Shown one piece after another: positions 1 to 6,435 of a stretch of DNA of 8,009 nt. A program made the position numbers and the translations under genes. Numbering within the stretch: position 1 is the stretch's first letter; every line of letters starts with the position of its first letter. Source of the DNA: Melioribacteraceae bacterium (GTDB taxonomy: Bacteria > Bacteroidota > Ignavibacteria > Ignavibacteriales > Melioribacteraceae); NCBI GenBank assembly GCA_026987055.1, contig JALSNL010000402.1:1-8009 (forward strand). Direction: 5' to 3'. The notes under the pieces are model-generated. The model ran no database searches. It saw only the letters and a list, made by a program, of their open reading frames with translations, and had not been told where the DNA came from.

Positions 1-437
1 ATATCGAAATGGTAATGTTGGGTGCTGATATGATTGGTATTTGCACTGATACAATGATTAGAGGATATAATTTTTTATACAAAGAAATCGATAAGTTGAA
101 AAATTATTTGGAAAGACATAATTATTTGTCGTTAGAAGAAATACGGGATTTACTATTGCCAACAGTAAAACCGGCAACCATATTAAAAACTAAAGACGCT
201 GTTGCATTTGTTAATAATGATAAATGTACAGGGTGTGAGTTATGCAATCCAATAGGACATTGTTATGCAATTAAAATGGTTAAGGGTAAAGGAATGGAAG
301 GGAAAAACAAAAAGGGAATAGTAGCAAATGTTGATGAATACAATTGTACCGGTTGTTCAACATGTTTTGATGTTTGTCCTACAAATGCTTTTGAATGGCA
401 TGAAGTTCCTAAAGATAGAAAAAAAACTCCGGTATAA
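1..437 (+). CDS. preA: PreA-like dihydropyrimidine/dihydroorotate dehydrogenase, C-terminal part with 2x[4Fe-4S] ferredoxin domain (5' partial)
   Basis: The reading frame is open to the left edge (codons ATC GAA precede the first ATG at 9), so this is the 3' end of a longer gene. The visible start, MLGADMIGICTDTMIRGYN, matches the end of the FMN-binding TIM barrel of PreA-type enzymes, where a 'GA..VQVCT..M..GY' segment is followed by a helix like KLKNYLERHNYLSLEEI. A two-cluster ferredoxin domain follows. Its first motif, CTGCELCNPIGHC (codons 225-263), has five residues before the last Cys. Its second, CTGCSTCFDVCP (about 346-380), is canonical C-x2-C-x2-C-x3-CP. In this family, PreA with PreT reduces uracil or thymine using NAD(P)H, and the iron-sulfur clusters carry electrons between sites. 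The substrate here cannot be read from the tail alone; a dihydroorotate dehydrogenase-like or other ferredoxin-fused flavoenzyme is possible. The gene ends at TAA 435-437, just before a strong hairpin. Confidence 0.75.
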   Translation, partial: IEMVMLGADMIGICTDTMIRGYNFLYKEIDKLKNYLERHNYLSLEEIRDLLLPTVKPATILKTKDAVAFVNNDKCTGCELCNPIGHCYAIKMVKGKGMEGKNKKGIVANVDEYNCTGCSTCFDVCPTNAFEWHEVPKDRKKTPV

Positions 438-460
438 GATATAGTTTTTAATTTGGTTAT

Positions 461-494
461 AAAAAAACGCATGAAATATTCATGCGTTTTTTTT
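461..494. terminator. Bidirectional rho-independent terminator between PreA-like gene and tRNA
   Basis: Bases 461-475 (seven A, then CGCATGAA) pair perfectly with 479-493 (TTCATGCG, then T run) around a 3-base loop. The T run at 487-494 serves plus-strand transcription from the PreA-like gene. The A run at 461-467 becomes a T run on the minus strand, where it would end the convergent tRNA transcript two bases past the tRNA 3' end. One hairpin can therefore stop both genes. Confidence 0.85.
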
Positions 495-495
495 G

Positions 496-569
496 TGGGC
501 CCAGATGGACTCGAACCACCGACCCTCTGATTATGAGTCAGATGCTCTAACCAACTGAGCTATGGGCCC
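496..569 (-). tRNA. tRNA with CAU anticodon, probably tRNA-Ile2 (lysidine type); elongator Met is the alternative
   Basis: The minus strand folds into a complete 74-base cloverleaf. The acceptor stem is 7 bp (GGGCCCA at 569-563 with TGGGCCC at 503-497). The D arm is GCTC/GAGC and the anticodon stem TCTGA/TCAGA. The anticodon loop is CTCATAA, with the anticodon complement at 533-535. The variable loop has 5 bases, and the T arm is GGTGG/CCATC with loop TTCGAGT. The discriminator is A (496) and CCA is not encoded, so it must be added after transcription. This loop is shared by elongator tRNA-Met and by tRNA-Ile2, in which TilS converts C34 to lysidine to read AUA. The C4-G69 and C5-G68 pairs are what is known to favour TilS recognition in E. 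coli, so I prefer Ile2. It is not the initiator: the 1-72 pair is a normal G-C and the anticodon stem lacks the three G-C pairs. Confidence 0.95.
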
Positions 570-584
570 ATTATTTTTGAAGTG

Positions 585-616
585 TAAAAATAACCTTTTG
601 ATAGTATGAATGCAAA
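585..616 (-). promoter_or_regulatory. Putative Bacteroidota-type promoter for the tRNA gene
   Basis: On the minus strand TTTG (616-613) is followed after 20 bases by TATTTTTA (592-585), one mismatch from TAnnTTTG. The expected start site, a few bases further on, lies about 10 bases upstream of the tRNA 5' end at 569. Spacing equals that at the helicase promoter. It is AT-rich, so chance similarity remains possible. Confidence 0.45.
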
Positions 617-748
617 TATTTTTTAACCTTCTTTTTAGAAAAAACCTGTTCTATAAATGGCAATGTAAAATAACAATTCCTTTCTAACTCACTCAACTAA
701 AGTAATAATAATTTTAACATTGAGGCTTTTAAAAATTTCTTTCTAATA

Positions 749-779
749 TTTGTAGTAAAATATTAATTATTGTAATTTG
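749..779 (+). promoter_or_regulatory. Putative Bacteroidota-type promoter for the OPT transporter
   Basis: TTTG (749-752), a 20-base spacer, then TAATTTG (773-779), which is the TAnnTTTG box with one variable base missing. It would start transcription near 785 and leave a leader of roughly 40 bases before the ATG at 824. The site is divergent from the tRNA promoter at 585-616. Confidence 0.4.
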
Positions 780-823
780 TATTCATAAAACAAAATAACC
801 TTTAACTATATTACGGGGGCAAA

Positions 824-2833
824 ATGGATTCAAAATTTAAACCTTACGTTCCACCCGAAAAAGAAATGAAAGAACTTTCTTTTAAAGCTGTTTCACTCGG
901 TGTTATTTTGGCAATGATATTAGGTTCCGCAAATGCCTACTTAGGCTTAAAAGCCGGAATGACTGTAGCTGCAACATTTCCCGCTGCTGTTATTGCAATG
1001 GCGGTTTTAAGAGTTTTTAAAGGAAATATTTTAGAAGAAAACATTGCACGGACAACAGCATCGGTTGGGGAAGCATTAGCTGCCGGAGCAATATTTACAA
1101 TCCCCGCATTTGTAATGAGTGGTGTTTGGGATGAATTTAATTATTGGGAAAGTACACTGTTAATGCTTGTTGGCGGTGTGCTCGGTGTTTTACTTATAAC
1201 TATTTTAAGAAAGACTCTCGTCCAAGATAGCTCCTTACCTTTTCCGGAAAGTCAAGCTTGCACGGAAATTGTTAAAGCAGGGCAAGGTGGTAAAAGTGGT
1301 GCAAAATATGTGGTTTGGACTTTAGGTTTAGGTGCTTTAATAGAAATCTTTAAAAATCCCAACGGTATAACTTTAATTAAAGATTCGGTCAAAGGATTTT
1401 GGGAATTCGGATTTTCAAAAATAAATCTTCTTAACAGTAAAGCCGAAGTGATAACATCAATAAAGCAAAAGGGAGGTATGTTTGTTGAGAGTCCTGCCGC
1501 TTCTCCTGCTTTTCTTGGCGTTGGTTATATTATCGGATACAGACTTTCCGCAATCACATTTTCCGGCGGACTTTTAGGCTGGGTTTTTTTAATGCCTATA
1601 GTTTTATTTTTAATGTATAACAATGTTATTGATTTTACACATGGCGGTTCCGATTGGATTACCGTTGCCAAATCTGCCTACAATGCTACTGTTAAACCAA
1701 TTGCAGTGGGCGGTATGTTGGTAGGTGCTTTTTATACATTGTTCAAAATGAGAAAAAGCCTTATCCAAGGTATTGGCAAAGGATTTCAAGATATTAAAGG
1801 AGCTAAAGAAAACATTGATGTTGAAGAAAGTCGTGTTGATAAAGATGTTCCTTTCAATTATTTACTTATTGCCGTTGGTGTACTTTTTGTTGCAATGATT
1901 TTTGTATATAATTTATTTACCCATACAATGGGTACTGCAATATTAGCAGCTGTTGTAATGATAATTGCCGCATTTATTTTCGCTGCTGTTGCAGGTTATC
2001 TTGTTGGTGTAATTGGAAGTTCATCAAATCCTATTTCCGGTTTAACATTGTCAACGTTATTGATTGCCGCATTGTTAATGGTGGCAGCCGGTATGTCCGG
2101 TAACAGTGGCGTTGCTGCTGCTCTAGCTGTCGCATCCGTAGTTTGTGTTGTTGCCGGTGTTTCCGGTGATATGATGCAGGATTTGAAAATCGGACAAATG
2201 CTTGGCGGTACTCCCTGGAAAATGGAAGTTGGGGAATTAATAGGAGTTGTTTTCGCTTCCTTTGTATTGATTTTTCCGATTATGTTATTGCACGAAGCCA
2301 ATGGTTTGGGAAGTGATGCTTTACCCGCACCTCAAGCCGGTTTGATGGCGATGATAAGCAAAGGAATTATTAGCGGTGAAATGGCATGGCCTTTGGTTAT
2401 TGCAGGAATGTTTTTTGCCTTGGGACTGATTCTTATAGAAGCTCCCTCACCAATGTTAATAGCTGTTGGAATGTATTTACCTTTCAACACAACAGCAGCA
2501 ATATTTGTTGGCGGAGTAATTAAATATATTGTTGATAAAATGGCGGAAAAACATAGTAAAAGTGAAGCTGATAAAGAAGTTATGAATAACACCGGATTAT
2601 TGCTTGCTTCCGGTTTAGTGGCGGGCGAGGCACTGGTAGGAATTATTCTTGCCGCTTTTGTTGGTGCCGGAATAAACTTAAAATCCGTGTTTGGTATAGC
2701 ACCCGATTTTGAAGGATATTGGATTCTTGGTGTTTTGGTATTTGTTGTTTTGGGTTATGTTTTAATAAAATATCCTATTAAGGAAATGTTAGCTAATCAA
2801 ACAAATACAATACCAACGGAAAAGCTTAAATAA
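824..2833 (+). CDS. OPT-family oligopeptide (or metal-chelate) transporter, membrane protein
   Basis: This 669-residue polytopic inner-membrane protein has the usual length for prokaryotic OPT transporters, which take up small peptides or metal-ligand complexes, probably with protons. Family landmarks include NAYLGLKAGMTVAATFPAAV (38-57), ENIARTTASVGEALAAGAIF (72-91), LPFPESQACTEIVKAG (138-153), SGDMMQDLKIGQMLGGTPWK (447-466) and LPAPQAGLMAMISKG (500-514). Hydrophobic stretches consistent with well over ten membrane segments run from about residue 23 to 648. A charged loop at about 308-342 is the main soluble break, with a second at about 570-588. A G run (815-819) stands four bases before the ATG, a poor Shine-Dalgarno match. 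The PqqD-like and aminopeptidase genes follow on the same strand, which fits peptide uptake and degradation. The substrate is inferred from family and neighbours; siderophore-like chelates cannot be excluded. Confidence 0.93.
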   Translation: MDSKFKPYVPPEKEMKELSFKAVSLGVILAMILGSANAYLGLKAGMTVAATFPAAVIAMAVLRVFKGNILEENIARTTASVGEALAAGAIFTIPAFVMSGVWDEFNYWESTLLMLVGGVLGVLLITILRKTLVQDSSLPFPESQACTEIVKAGQGGKSGAKYVVWTLGLGALIEIFKNPNGITLIKDSVKGFWEFGFSKINLLNSKAEVITSIKQKGGMFVESPAASPAFLGVGYIIGYRLSAITFSGGLLGWVFLMPIVLFLMYNNVIDFTHGGSDWITVAKSAYNATVKPIAVGGMLVGAFYTLFKMRKSLIQGIGKGFQDIKGAKENIDVEESRVDKDVPFNYLLIAVGVLFVAMIFVYNLFTHTMGTAILAAVVMIIAAFIFAAVAGYLVGVIGSSSNPISGLTLSTLLIAALLMVAAGMSGNSGVAAALAVASVVCVVAGVSGDMMQDLKIGQMLGGTPWKMEVGELIGVVFASFVLIFPIMLLHEANGLGSDALPAPQAGLMAMISKGIISGEMAWPLVIAGMFFALGLILIEAPSPMLIAVGMYLPFNTTAAIFVGGVIKYIVDKMAEKHSKSEADKEVMNNTGLLLASGLVAGEALVGIILAAFVGAGINLKSVFGIAPDFEGYWILGVLVFVVLGYVLIKYPIKEMLANQTNTIPTEKLK

Positions 2834-2837
2834 AAAA

Positions 2838-2875
2838 ATGCTGTATTGAAATATGTAAACTTTTCGGTACGGCAT
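2838..2875. other. Inverted repeat between the OPT transporter and PqqD-like genes
   Basis: ATGCTGTA (2838-2845) pairs with TACGGCAT (2868-2875), 8 bp with one G-U, around a 22-base loop. It begins seven bases past the transporter's stop codon. No T run follows on the plus strand, so it is not a normal plus-strand terminator. On the minus strand a seven-T run follows it, but no minus-strand gene needs ending. It may be a processing or stability hairpin in an intercistronic transcript, or chance. Confidence 0.3.
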
Positions 2876-2904
2876 TAAAATTACTAATATTGATTTAAAC
2901 AAAA

Positions 2905-3237
2905 ATGTCTGATTTTAAATTTGTTGTACCAATAAGAAATTGCGAATATGAATTGAACAATAAGCTGGTTACTGTTCTTTTTAAAAAAGAAAAACCATCC
3001 TTAATGGAAAAGTTAATTTTTAGAAATAGAATAGATAAACCTTACAAAATCGATTTGGATGAAATAGGCAGTTTTGTTTGGGAACTTTGCGACGGTTCAA
3101 AGAATGTAGAAGAAATAACCAAGCTTACAAAAAATCATTTTGAAGAAAATATTGAAAATGCAGAAGCAAGGGTTGAGTTATTTATTAAACAATTACACAG
3201 AAATAAACTTATTTTACTTTACGAAAAACAAGAATAA
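2905..3237 (+). CDS. Stand-alone PqqD-family (RRE-fold) protein
   Basis: The 110-residue product carries a PqqD-type domain at about 45-105. The signature is IDLDEIGSFVWELCDGSKNV (49-68), with Trp59 and the DG at 63-64, followed by two predicted helices (EEITKLTKNHFEE, and RVELFIKQLHRNKLILL at 89-105). An N-terminal extension (1-44) with strand-like YELNNKLVTVLF and a basic FRNRIDKPYK segment matches a group of free-standing PqqD-like proteins. PqqD proteins bind precursor peptides as RiPP recognition elements and pass them to a radical-SAM or other modifying enzyme. No such partner is visible, so its role is unknown. The ATG at 2905 has only A-rich sequence upstream and no Shine-Dalgarno site. 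It lies 71 bases after the transporter and 13 bases before the aminopeptidase, so co-transcription with the latter is likely. Confidence 0.8.
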   Translation: MSDFKFVVPIRNCEYELNNKLVTVLFKKEKPSLMEKLIFRNRIDKPYKIDLDEIGSFVWELCDGSKNVEEITKLTKNHFEENIENAEARVELFIKQLHRNKLILLYEKQE

Positions 3238-3240
3238 AAC

Positions 3241-3253
3241 GGAGTTCAAATTG
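3241..3253 (+). promoter_or_regulatory. Ribosome binding site that sets a TTG start for the aminopeptidase
   Basis: GGAG (3241-3244) stands six bases before TTG (3251-3253). The frame continues upstream to an ATG at 3140, but that stretch lies inside the PqqD-like gene and has no aminopeptidase-like sequence. The next in-frame ATG (3302) would remove the first 17 residues. The TTG is therefore the best start. Confidence 0.75.
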
Positions 3254-4210
3254 AGGTTAACTAAATTGGATAAAGCTTCCAGAATAGCAATTAGAGATTG
3301 TATGGGAGCAAAACCGAAAGAAAAAATATTAGTTATAACAGATGAAAACAAACGCGAAATCGGATTGTCACTCCATAAAAATGCACTTGATCTTGGTTAC
3401 GAATCATTTTTGCTCGAAATGAAATCAAGAGAATTTAACGGAGAAGAGCCACCCGGATTGGTTGCCGAAGCAATGAAATTAGCCGATGTTATTCTTTGTC
3501 CAACCACAAAATCTTTAACACATACCAATGCCAGACGAAGTGCAGCTGCATTAGGTAAGAGAATTGCTACATTCCCCGGAATAACAAAAGATACAATGAT
3601 TAGAGGTTTGAATGCCGACTATAAAAAAATATCCAAACTAACCGTGAAATTAGCCAAGATGATGGACAAAACTAAAACAGTTAGAGTTACTGCACCGAAC
3701 GGAACTGATATTACAATGAGCTTGGAAGGACGACGCGGTTTGGCAAGTAAAGGACTTTTTCATAAAAAAGGTGAAAGCGGAAACCTACCAACCGGCGAAG
3801 CTTTTGCTGCTCCCGTAGAAGGAAAAACAGAAGGTGTTTTTGTTGTTGACGGTTCGTTCGCCGTTATTGGTATGATAAAAACTCCGATTAAAATTAAAGT
3901 TGAAAAAGGTTTGGCAACAGAAATTTCCGGTGGTAAAGAAGCTAAACAATTAATAAAAATGCTTTCAAGCTTTGGTAAAAAAGGAAGAAACATTGCGGAA
4001 ATTGGAATAGGTACAAACGATTCTGCAAAACTAAGCGGTTTGCTTTTGGAAGATGAAAAAGTAAAAGGAACCGTACATATTGCACTTGGTGATAATAAAT
4101 CAATGGGTGGCAAAGTAAACGTTCCTATTCATGTGGACGGAGTAATTTTAAAACCAACTGTTTATTTTGACGAAAAAATTATAATGAAAAACGGAAAACT
4201 TTTGGTTTAA
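3251..4210 (+). CDS. M29-type (thermophilic/leucyl) aminopeptidase-like metalloprotein
   Basis: From the TTG start the product is 319 residues, shorter than the roughly 400 of classical M29 aminopeptidases (AmpS, aminopeptidase T), and no signal peptide is visible. The N-terminal half is an alpha/beta domain (KILVITDEN at 25-33, then ADVILCPTTKSLTHTNAR). The C-terminal half carries the probable metal ligands, in family order: Glu183 in GEAFAAP, Glu250 in IAEIGIGTND, His276 in VHIALGDN, and His294 and Asp296 in IHVDG. In M29 enzymes these hold two metal ions that activate water to remove N-terminal residues. The Tyr that follows the first His by seven residues in classical members is Lys283 here, so activity may differ. 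The gene is 13 bases after the PqqD-like gene and downstream of a peptide transporter, which suggests cytoplasmic peptide breakdown. A related non-peptidase metal enzyme of the same fold is the alternative. Confidence 0.82.
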   Translation: MRLTKLDKASRIAIRDCMGAKPKEKILVITDENKREIGLSLHKNALDLGYESFLLEMKSREFNGEEPPGLVAEAMKLADVILCPTTKSLTHTNARRSAAALGKRIATFPGITKDTMIRGLNADYKKISKLTVKLAKMMDKTKTVRVTAPNGTDITMSLEGRRGLASKGLFHKKGESGNLPTGEAFAAPVEGKTEGVFVVDGSFAVIGMIKTPIKIKVEKGLATEISGGKEAKQLIKMLSSFGKKGRNIAEIGIGTNDSAKLSGLLLEDEKVKGTVHIALGDNKSMGGKVNVPIHVDGVILKPTVYFDEKIIMKNGKLLV

Positions 4211-4331
4211 CATATAGTTTAAGTTAATAAAGTTTTAAGTTGTTTAATGAATAATAAAAATTTTTATTTATAGCATGTCTTTTATTTTTTTTAACGTATT
4301 TTAAAATTATATAAATTTGGTTTTTACATAT

Positions 4332-4363
4332 TTTGGAATATCTTTTATCTTTATTCATCTTTG
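4332..4363 (+). promoter_or_regulatory. Possible Bacteroidota-type promoter for the GmrSD-like gene
   Basis: TTTG (4332-4335), 20 bases, then CATCTTTG (4356-4363), one mismatch from TAnnTTTG. It has the same spacing as the helicase promoter. It predicts a leader of about 130 bases before the ATG at 4502, unusually long, containing the inverted repeats at 4440-4475. The match may be chance in AT-rich DNA. Confidence 0.35.
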
Positions 4364-4439
4364 TATAGTAATATGTTTATTTCTTAGTTAATATGAGATA
4401 TTAGAAAAAAATACTAACTTTGAAACAACTAAATTATAG

Positions 4440-4475
4440 AAGGTTTCGTAAACAACCTTGTGAAACTTGACAAGT
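4440..4475 (+). promoter_or_regulatory. Overlapping inverted repeats before the GmrSD-like gene
   Basis: AAGGTT (4440-4445) pairs with AACCTT (4454-4459). GTTTC (4443-4447) pairs with GAAAC (4462-4466). ACTTGACAAGT (4465-4475) is an 11-base perfect palindrome with a central A. The first two stems share bases, so they cannot form together. They could be an operator or alternative leader hairpins. They are short, and the assignment is inference. Confidence 0.3.
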
Positions 4476-4501
4476 ATAATTAAACTTAAAAGGTAATTGT
4501 A

Positions 4502-6205
4502 ATGAAAAACATTTTTGATACAAAAACAGTTACTTTCCAAGAATTACTGGGGAACGGGAAAAAATATATAATACCTGAATTTCAAAGAGATTTTTCTTGG
4601 ACAGAAGAAAACTGGGAAGATTTATGGCAGGATATCAAAGATATTTATGAAGATAAAGAGCCGCAACACTATATGGGAACTATAGTTTTACAAAATACGG
4701 AAAGTAAAAAAACATTTATAGTTGTCGATGGTCAACAACGCATTACTACACTATCTTTATTTATTATCTCCGTAGCAAATAACTTGAGAGATTTAATCGA
4801 AAACAATATTGATATTGAAGATAATAAAGAGAGAATAAAAAAGGTATTTGAAACATATATTGGGGAAAAATCAATATCAGATCTTTATTATAAAAGTAAG
4901 CTTACTCTAAATGAAAACAATGATAGCTTTTATCAATCTAGAATTCTTGAATATAAAGAACCCGTTAATTATGCTAAACTACGTGATAGTGAAAAATTGA
5001 TATACAATGCTTTTAAGTATTACTATAAAAAGATAAAAGAATATTTTTTAAGCAGTATCAGTGGTAAAATTTTGGGTGAATTTATTGAAAAAACATTAGA
5101 TGGACTTGTGTTTATTCAAATAACAGTTGATGATGATATTAGTGCATATACTGTTTTTGAAACCTTAAATGCCAGAGGTGTTGAATTAACCACAACAGAT
5201 TTATTAAAAAACTATTTATTTGCACTGGTAGCGTCTTTAGGTAAAACAGGTAGTGAGTTTAAAATATTAAAAGAAAATTGGCAAAAAATTGTTGATATTG
5301 TCGGACTTAAAAAATTTCCGGTTTTCTTGAGACTTTATTTGAATTCCAAACAAAATATTGTCAGAAAAGAGCGACTATTCAAAGAAATAAAAAAAGATAT
5401 TAAACAGCCTAAAGATGCTATAGAGCTTATTGAAATTTTACAAGAAACAGCATATTTATATACTGCAATATTAAATCCTACCGATGAGTATTGGAATGAA
5501 TATTCTCATCAAAAAGAAATTAGAAAATCATTAGAAGAATTAAAATTATTTGGCGTTACACAACCAATACCTTTAATTATTTCAATAAGTAAATATAAAA
5601 GAGATTGGTTACCCAAAATATTGCATTTGGTAGTTAATATTTCTTTTCGCTACAATGTTATTGGCAAACTAAATCCGAATTTGATGGAAATAGTTTACAA
5701 TAAAATTGCTATAAAAATAACCAAGAATAATATAGAAAATTTTGGACAGTTAAAAAGTGAGTTAAATGAGATATATATTGATGATGAAACATTTGTCAAT
5801 ATTTTTAAGTTGAAAATTATTCCAACTTCAGGCAAGAATAAAAGTGTAGTTAAGTATATCCTTACAAAAATTGAAAATCAAATATCTAATCAAGATTATA
5901 GTTATAATGATTCAAATTTTACAATTGAACATATTCTCCCTGAGAACTTTGACGAAAAATGGAATGATAAATTTTCAAATGAGGCAGAAAAATATGTTTA
6001 TCGTTTAGGTAATTACATACTTTTAGAAGAAAGAAAGAATAAAGAAGTGGGTAATAAATCTTTTGAAGAAAAAGTTTCTGTTTATCGAAAGAGTAGATAC
6101 AAATTAGCAAAAAATGAATTAAATTATGATGATTGGAATATTGCTAACTTAAATAAATTTCAAAGTAAATTAGCAAAATATGCAAAGGCAGTCTGGAAAA
6201 TATAA
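4502..6205 (+). CDS. DUF262-DUF1524 fusion protein, GmrSD-like type IV restriction endonuclease
   Basis: This 567-residue protein joins two defence-associated domains. The N-terminal DUF262 (ParB-like, GmrS) domain shows IIPEFQRDFSW (23-33), HYMGTIVL (57-64) and VVDGQQRITTLSL (74-86); the DGQQR loop is the family's nucleotide-handling signature. The C-terminal DUF1524 (GmrD, HNH-type nuclease) domain shows IEHILPEN (475-482, His477 as probable catalytic His), then YRLGNYILLEERKNKEVGN (500-518) and a Lys-rich SFEEKVSVYRKSRY segment. Between them is a mostly helical linker with the family motif FETLNARGVELTTTDLLKNY. Known fusions of this type (GmrSD, BrxU, SspE-like) cut phage DNA according to its modification. 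No methylase or Dnd/Ssp partner is adjacent, so it could act alone on modified DNA. AAAAGG (4488-4493) eight bases before the ATG is a fair ribosome site. The gene looks AT-rich and Lys/Ile/Asn-rich, but its neighbours are only slightly less so. The target modification is unknown. Confidence 0.9.
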   Translation: MKNIFDTKTVTFQELLGNGKKYIIPEFQRDFSWTEENWEDLWQDIKDIYEDKEPQHYMGTIVLQNTESKKTFIVVDGQQRITTLSLFIISVANNLRDLIENNIDIEDNKERIKKVFETYIGEKSISDLYYKSKLTLNENNDSFYQSRILEYKEPVNYAKLRDSEKLIYNAFKYYYKKIKEYFLSSISGKILGEFIEKTLDGLVFIQITVDDDISAYTVFETLNARGVELTTTDLLKNYLFALVASLGKTGSEFKILKENWQKIVDIVGLKKFPVFLRLYLNSKQNIVRKERLFKEIKKDIKQPKDAIELIEILQETAYLYTAILNPTDEYWNEYSHQKEIRKSLEELKLFGVTQPIPLIISISKYKRDWLPKILHLVVNISFRYNVIGKLNPNLMEIVYNKIAIKITKNNIENFGQLKSELNEIYIDDETFVNIFKLKIIPTSGKNKSVVKYILTKIENQISNQDYSYNDSNFTIEHILPENFDEKWNDKFSNEAEKYVYRLGNYILLEERKNKEVGNKSFEEKVSVYRKSRYKLAKNELNYDDWNIANLNKFQSKLAKYAKAVWKI

Positions 6206-6206
6206 T

Positions 6207-6258
6207 TACTCCGTTATATCTAATAAATGTAGAGAATAGTCAATAGGGAGTATTTTTT
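6207..6258 (+). terminator. Possible terminator of the GmrSD-like gene
   Basis: TACTCC (6207-6212), two bases past the stop codon, pairs with GGAGTA (6247-6252), directly followed by six T (6253-6258). The T run and position fit a rho-independent terminator, but the 34-base loop is long and I see no strong inner stem. Confidence 0.4.
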
Positions 6259-6435
6259 AAGTTAATATTGGCAAAAAAGATTATGGGAACACCATAAATA
6301 ATCAGATAAAAAACTAATATTACAAATAACTAAAACGTTTAACAAGACAATTCCTCCTAATTTTCCTAGTCAAAATTAAAAAAACGCATATTTGTACTAA
6401 AATCTTTTGAATTTCTCCCAAAACCGCCATTTTTT

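Larger units (their letters stand above)
4211..4501. other. AT-rich spacer upstream of the GmrSD-like gene
   Basis: No coding region or RNA gene is visible in this 291-base gap. It holds an AT-only 16-base palindrome, AATAAAAATTTTTATT (4253-4268), that could weakly end the aminopeptidase transcript. It also holds the left copy of a 12-base repeat (4218-4229), a putative promoter (4332-4363) and overlapping inverted repeats near the next gene (4440-4475). Confidence 0.6.

Noticed and set aside
1996..2592. Open reading frames on the minus strand inside the transporter gene.
   Set aside because: They are antisense shadows of a well-supported membrane protein, with no start signals and no recognisable domains.
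3140..3250. A longer aminopeptidase starting at ATG 3140.
   Set aside because: The extension lies inside the PqqD-like gene in another frame, does not resemble the family, and TTG 3251 has a proper GGAG site.
48..3606. The 17-base string GATACAATGATTAGAGG occurs both in the PreA-like gene (48-64) and in the aminopeptidase gene (3590-3606), giving DTMIRG in both proteins, each followed by N..YK.I.KL.
   Set aside because: The two proteins have unrelated folds and the similarity does not extend. Each segment fits its own family, so this is most likely coincidence.
4467..4480. TTGACA followed by TATAAT upstream of the GmrSD-like gene as an E. coli-type promoter.
   Set aside because: Only two bases separate the two hexamers, where about 17 are needed, and the organism appears to use TTTG/TAnnTTTG promoters.
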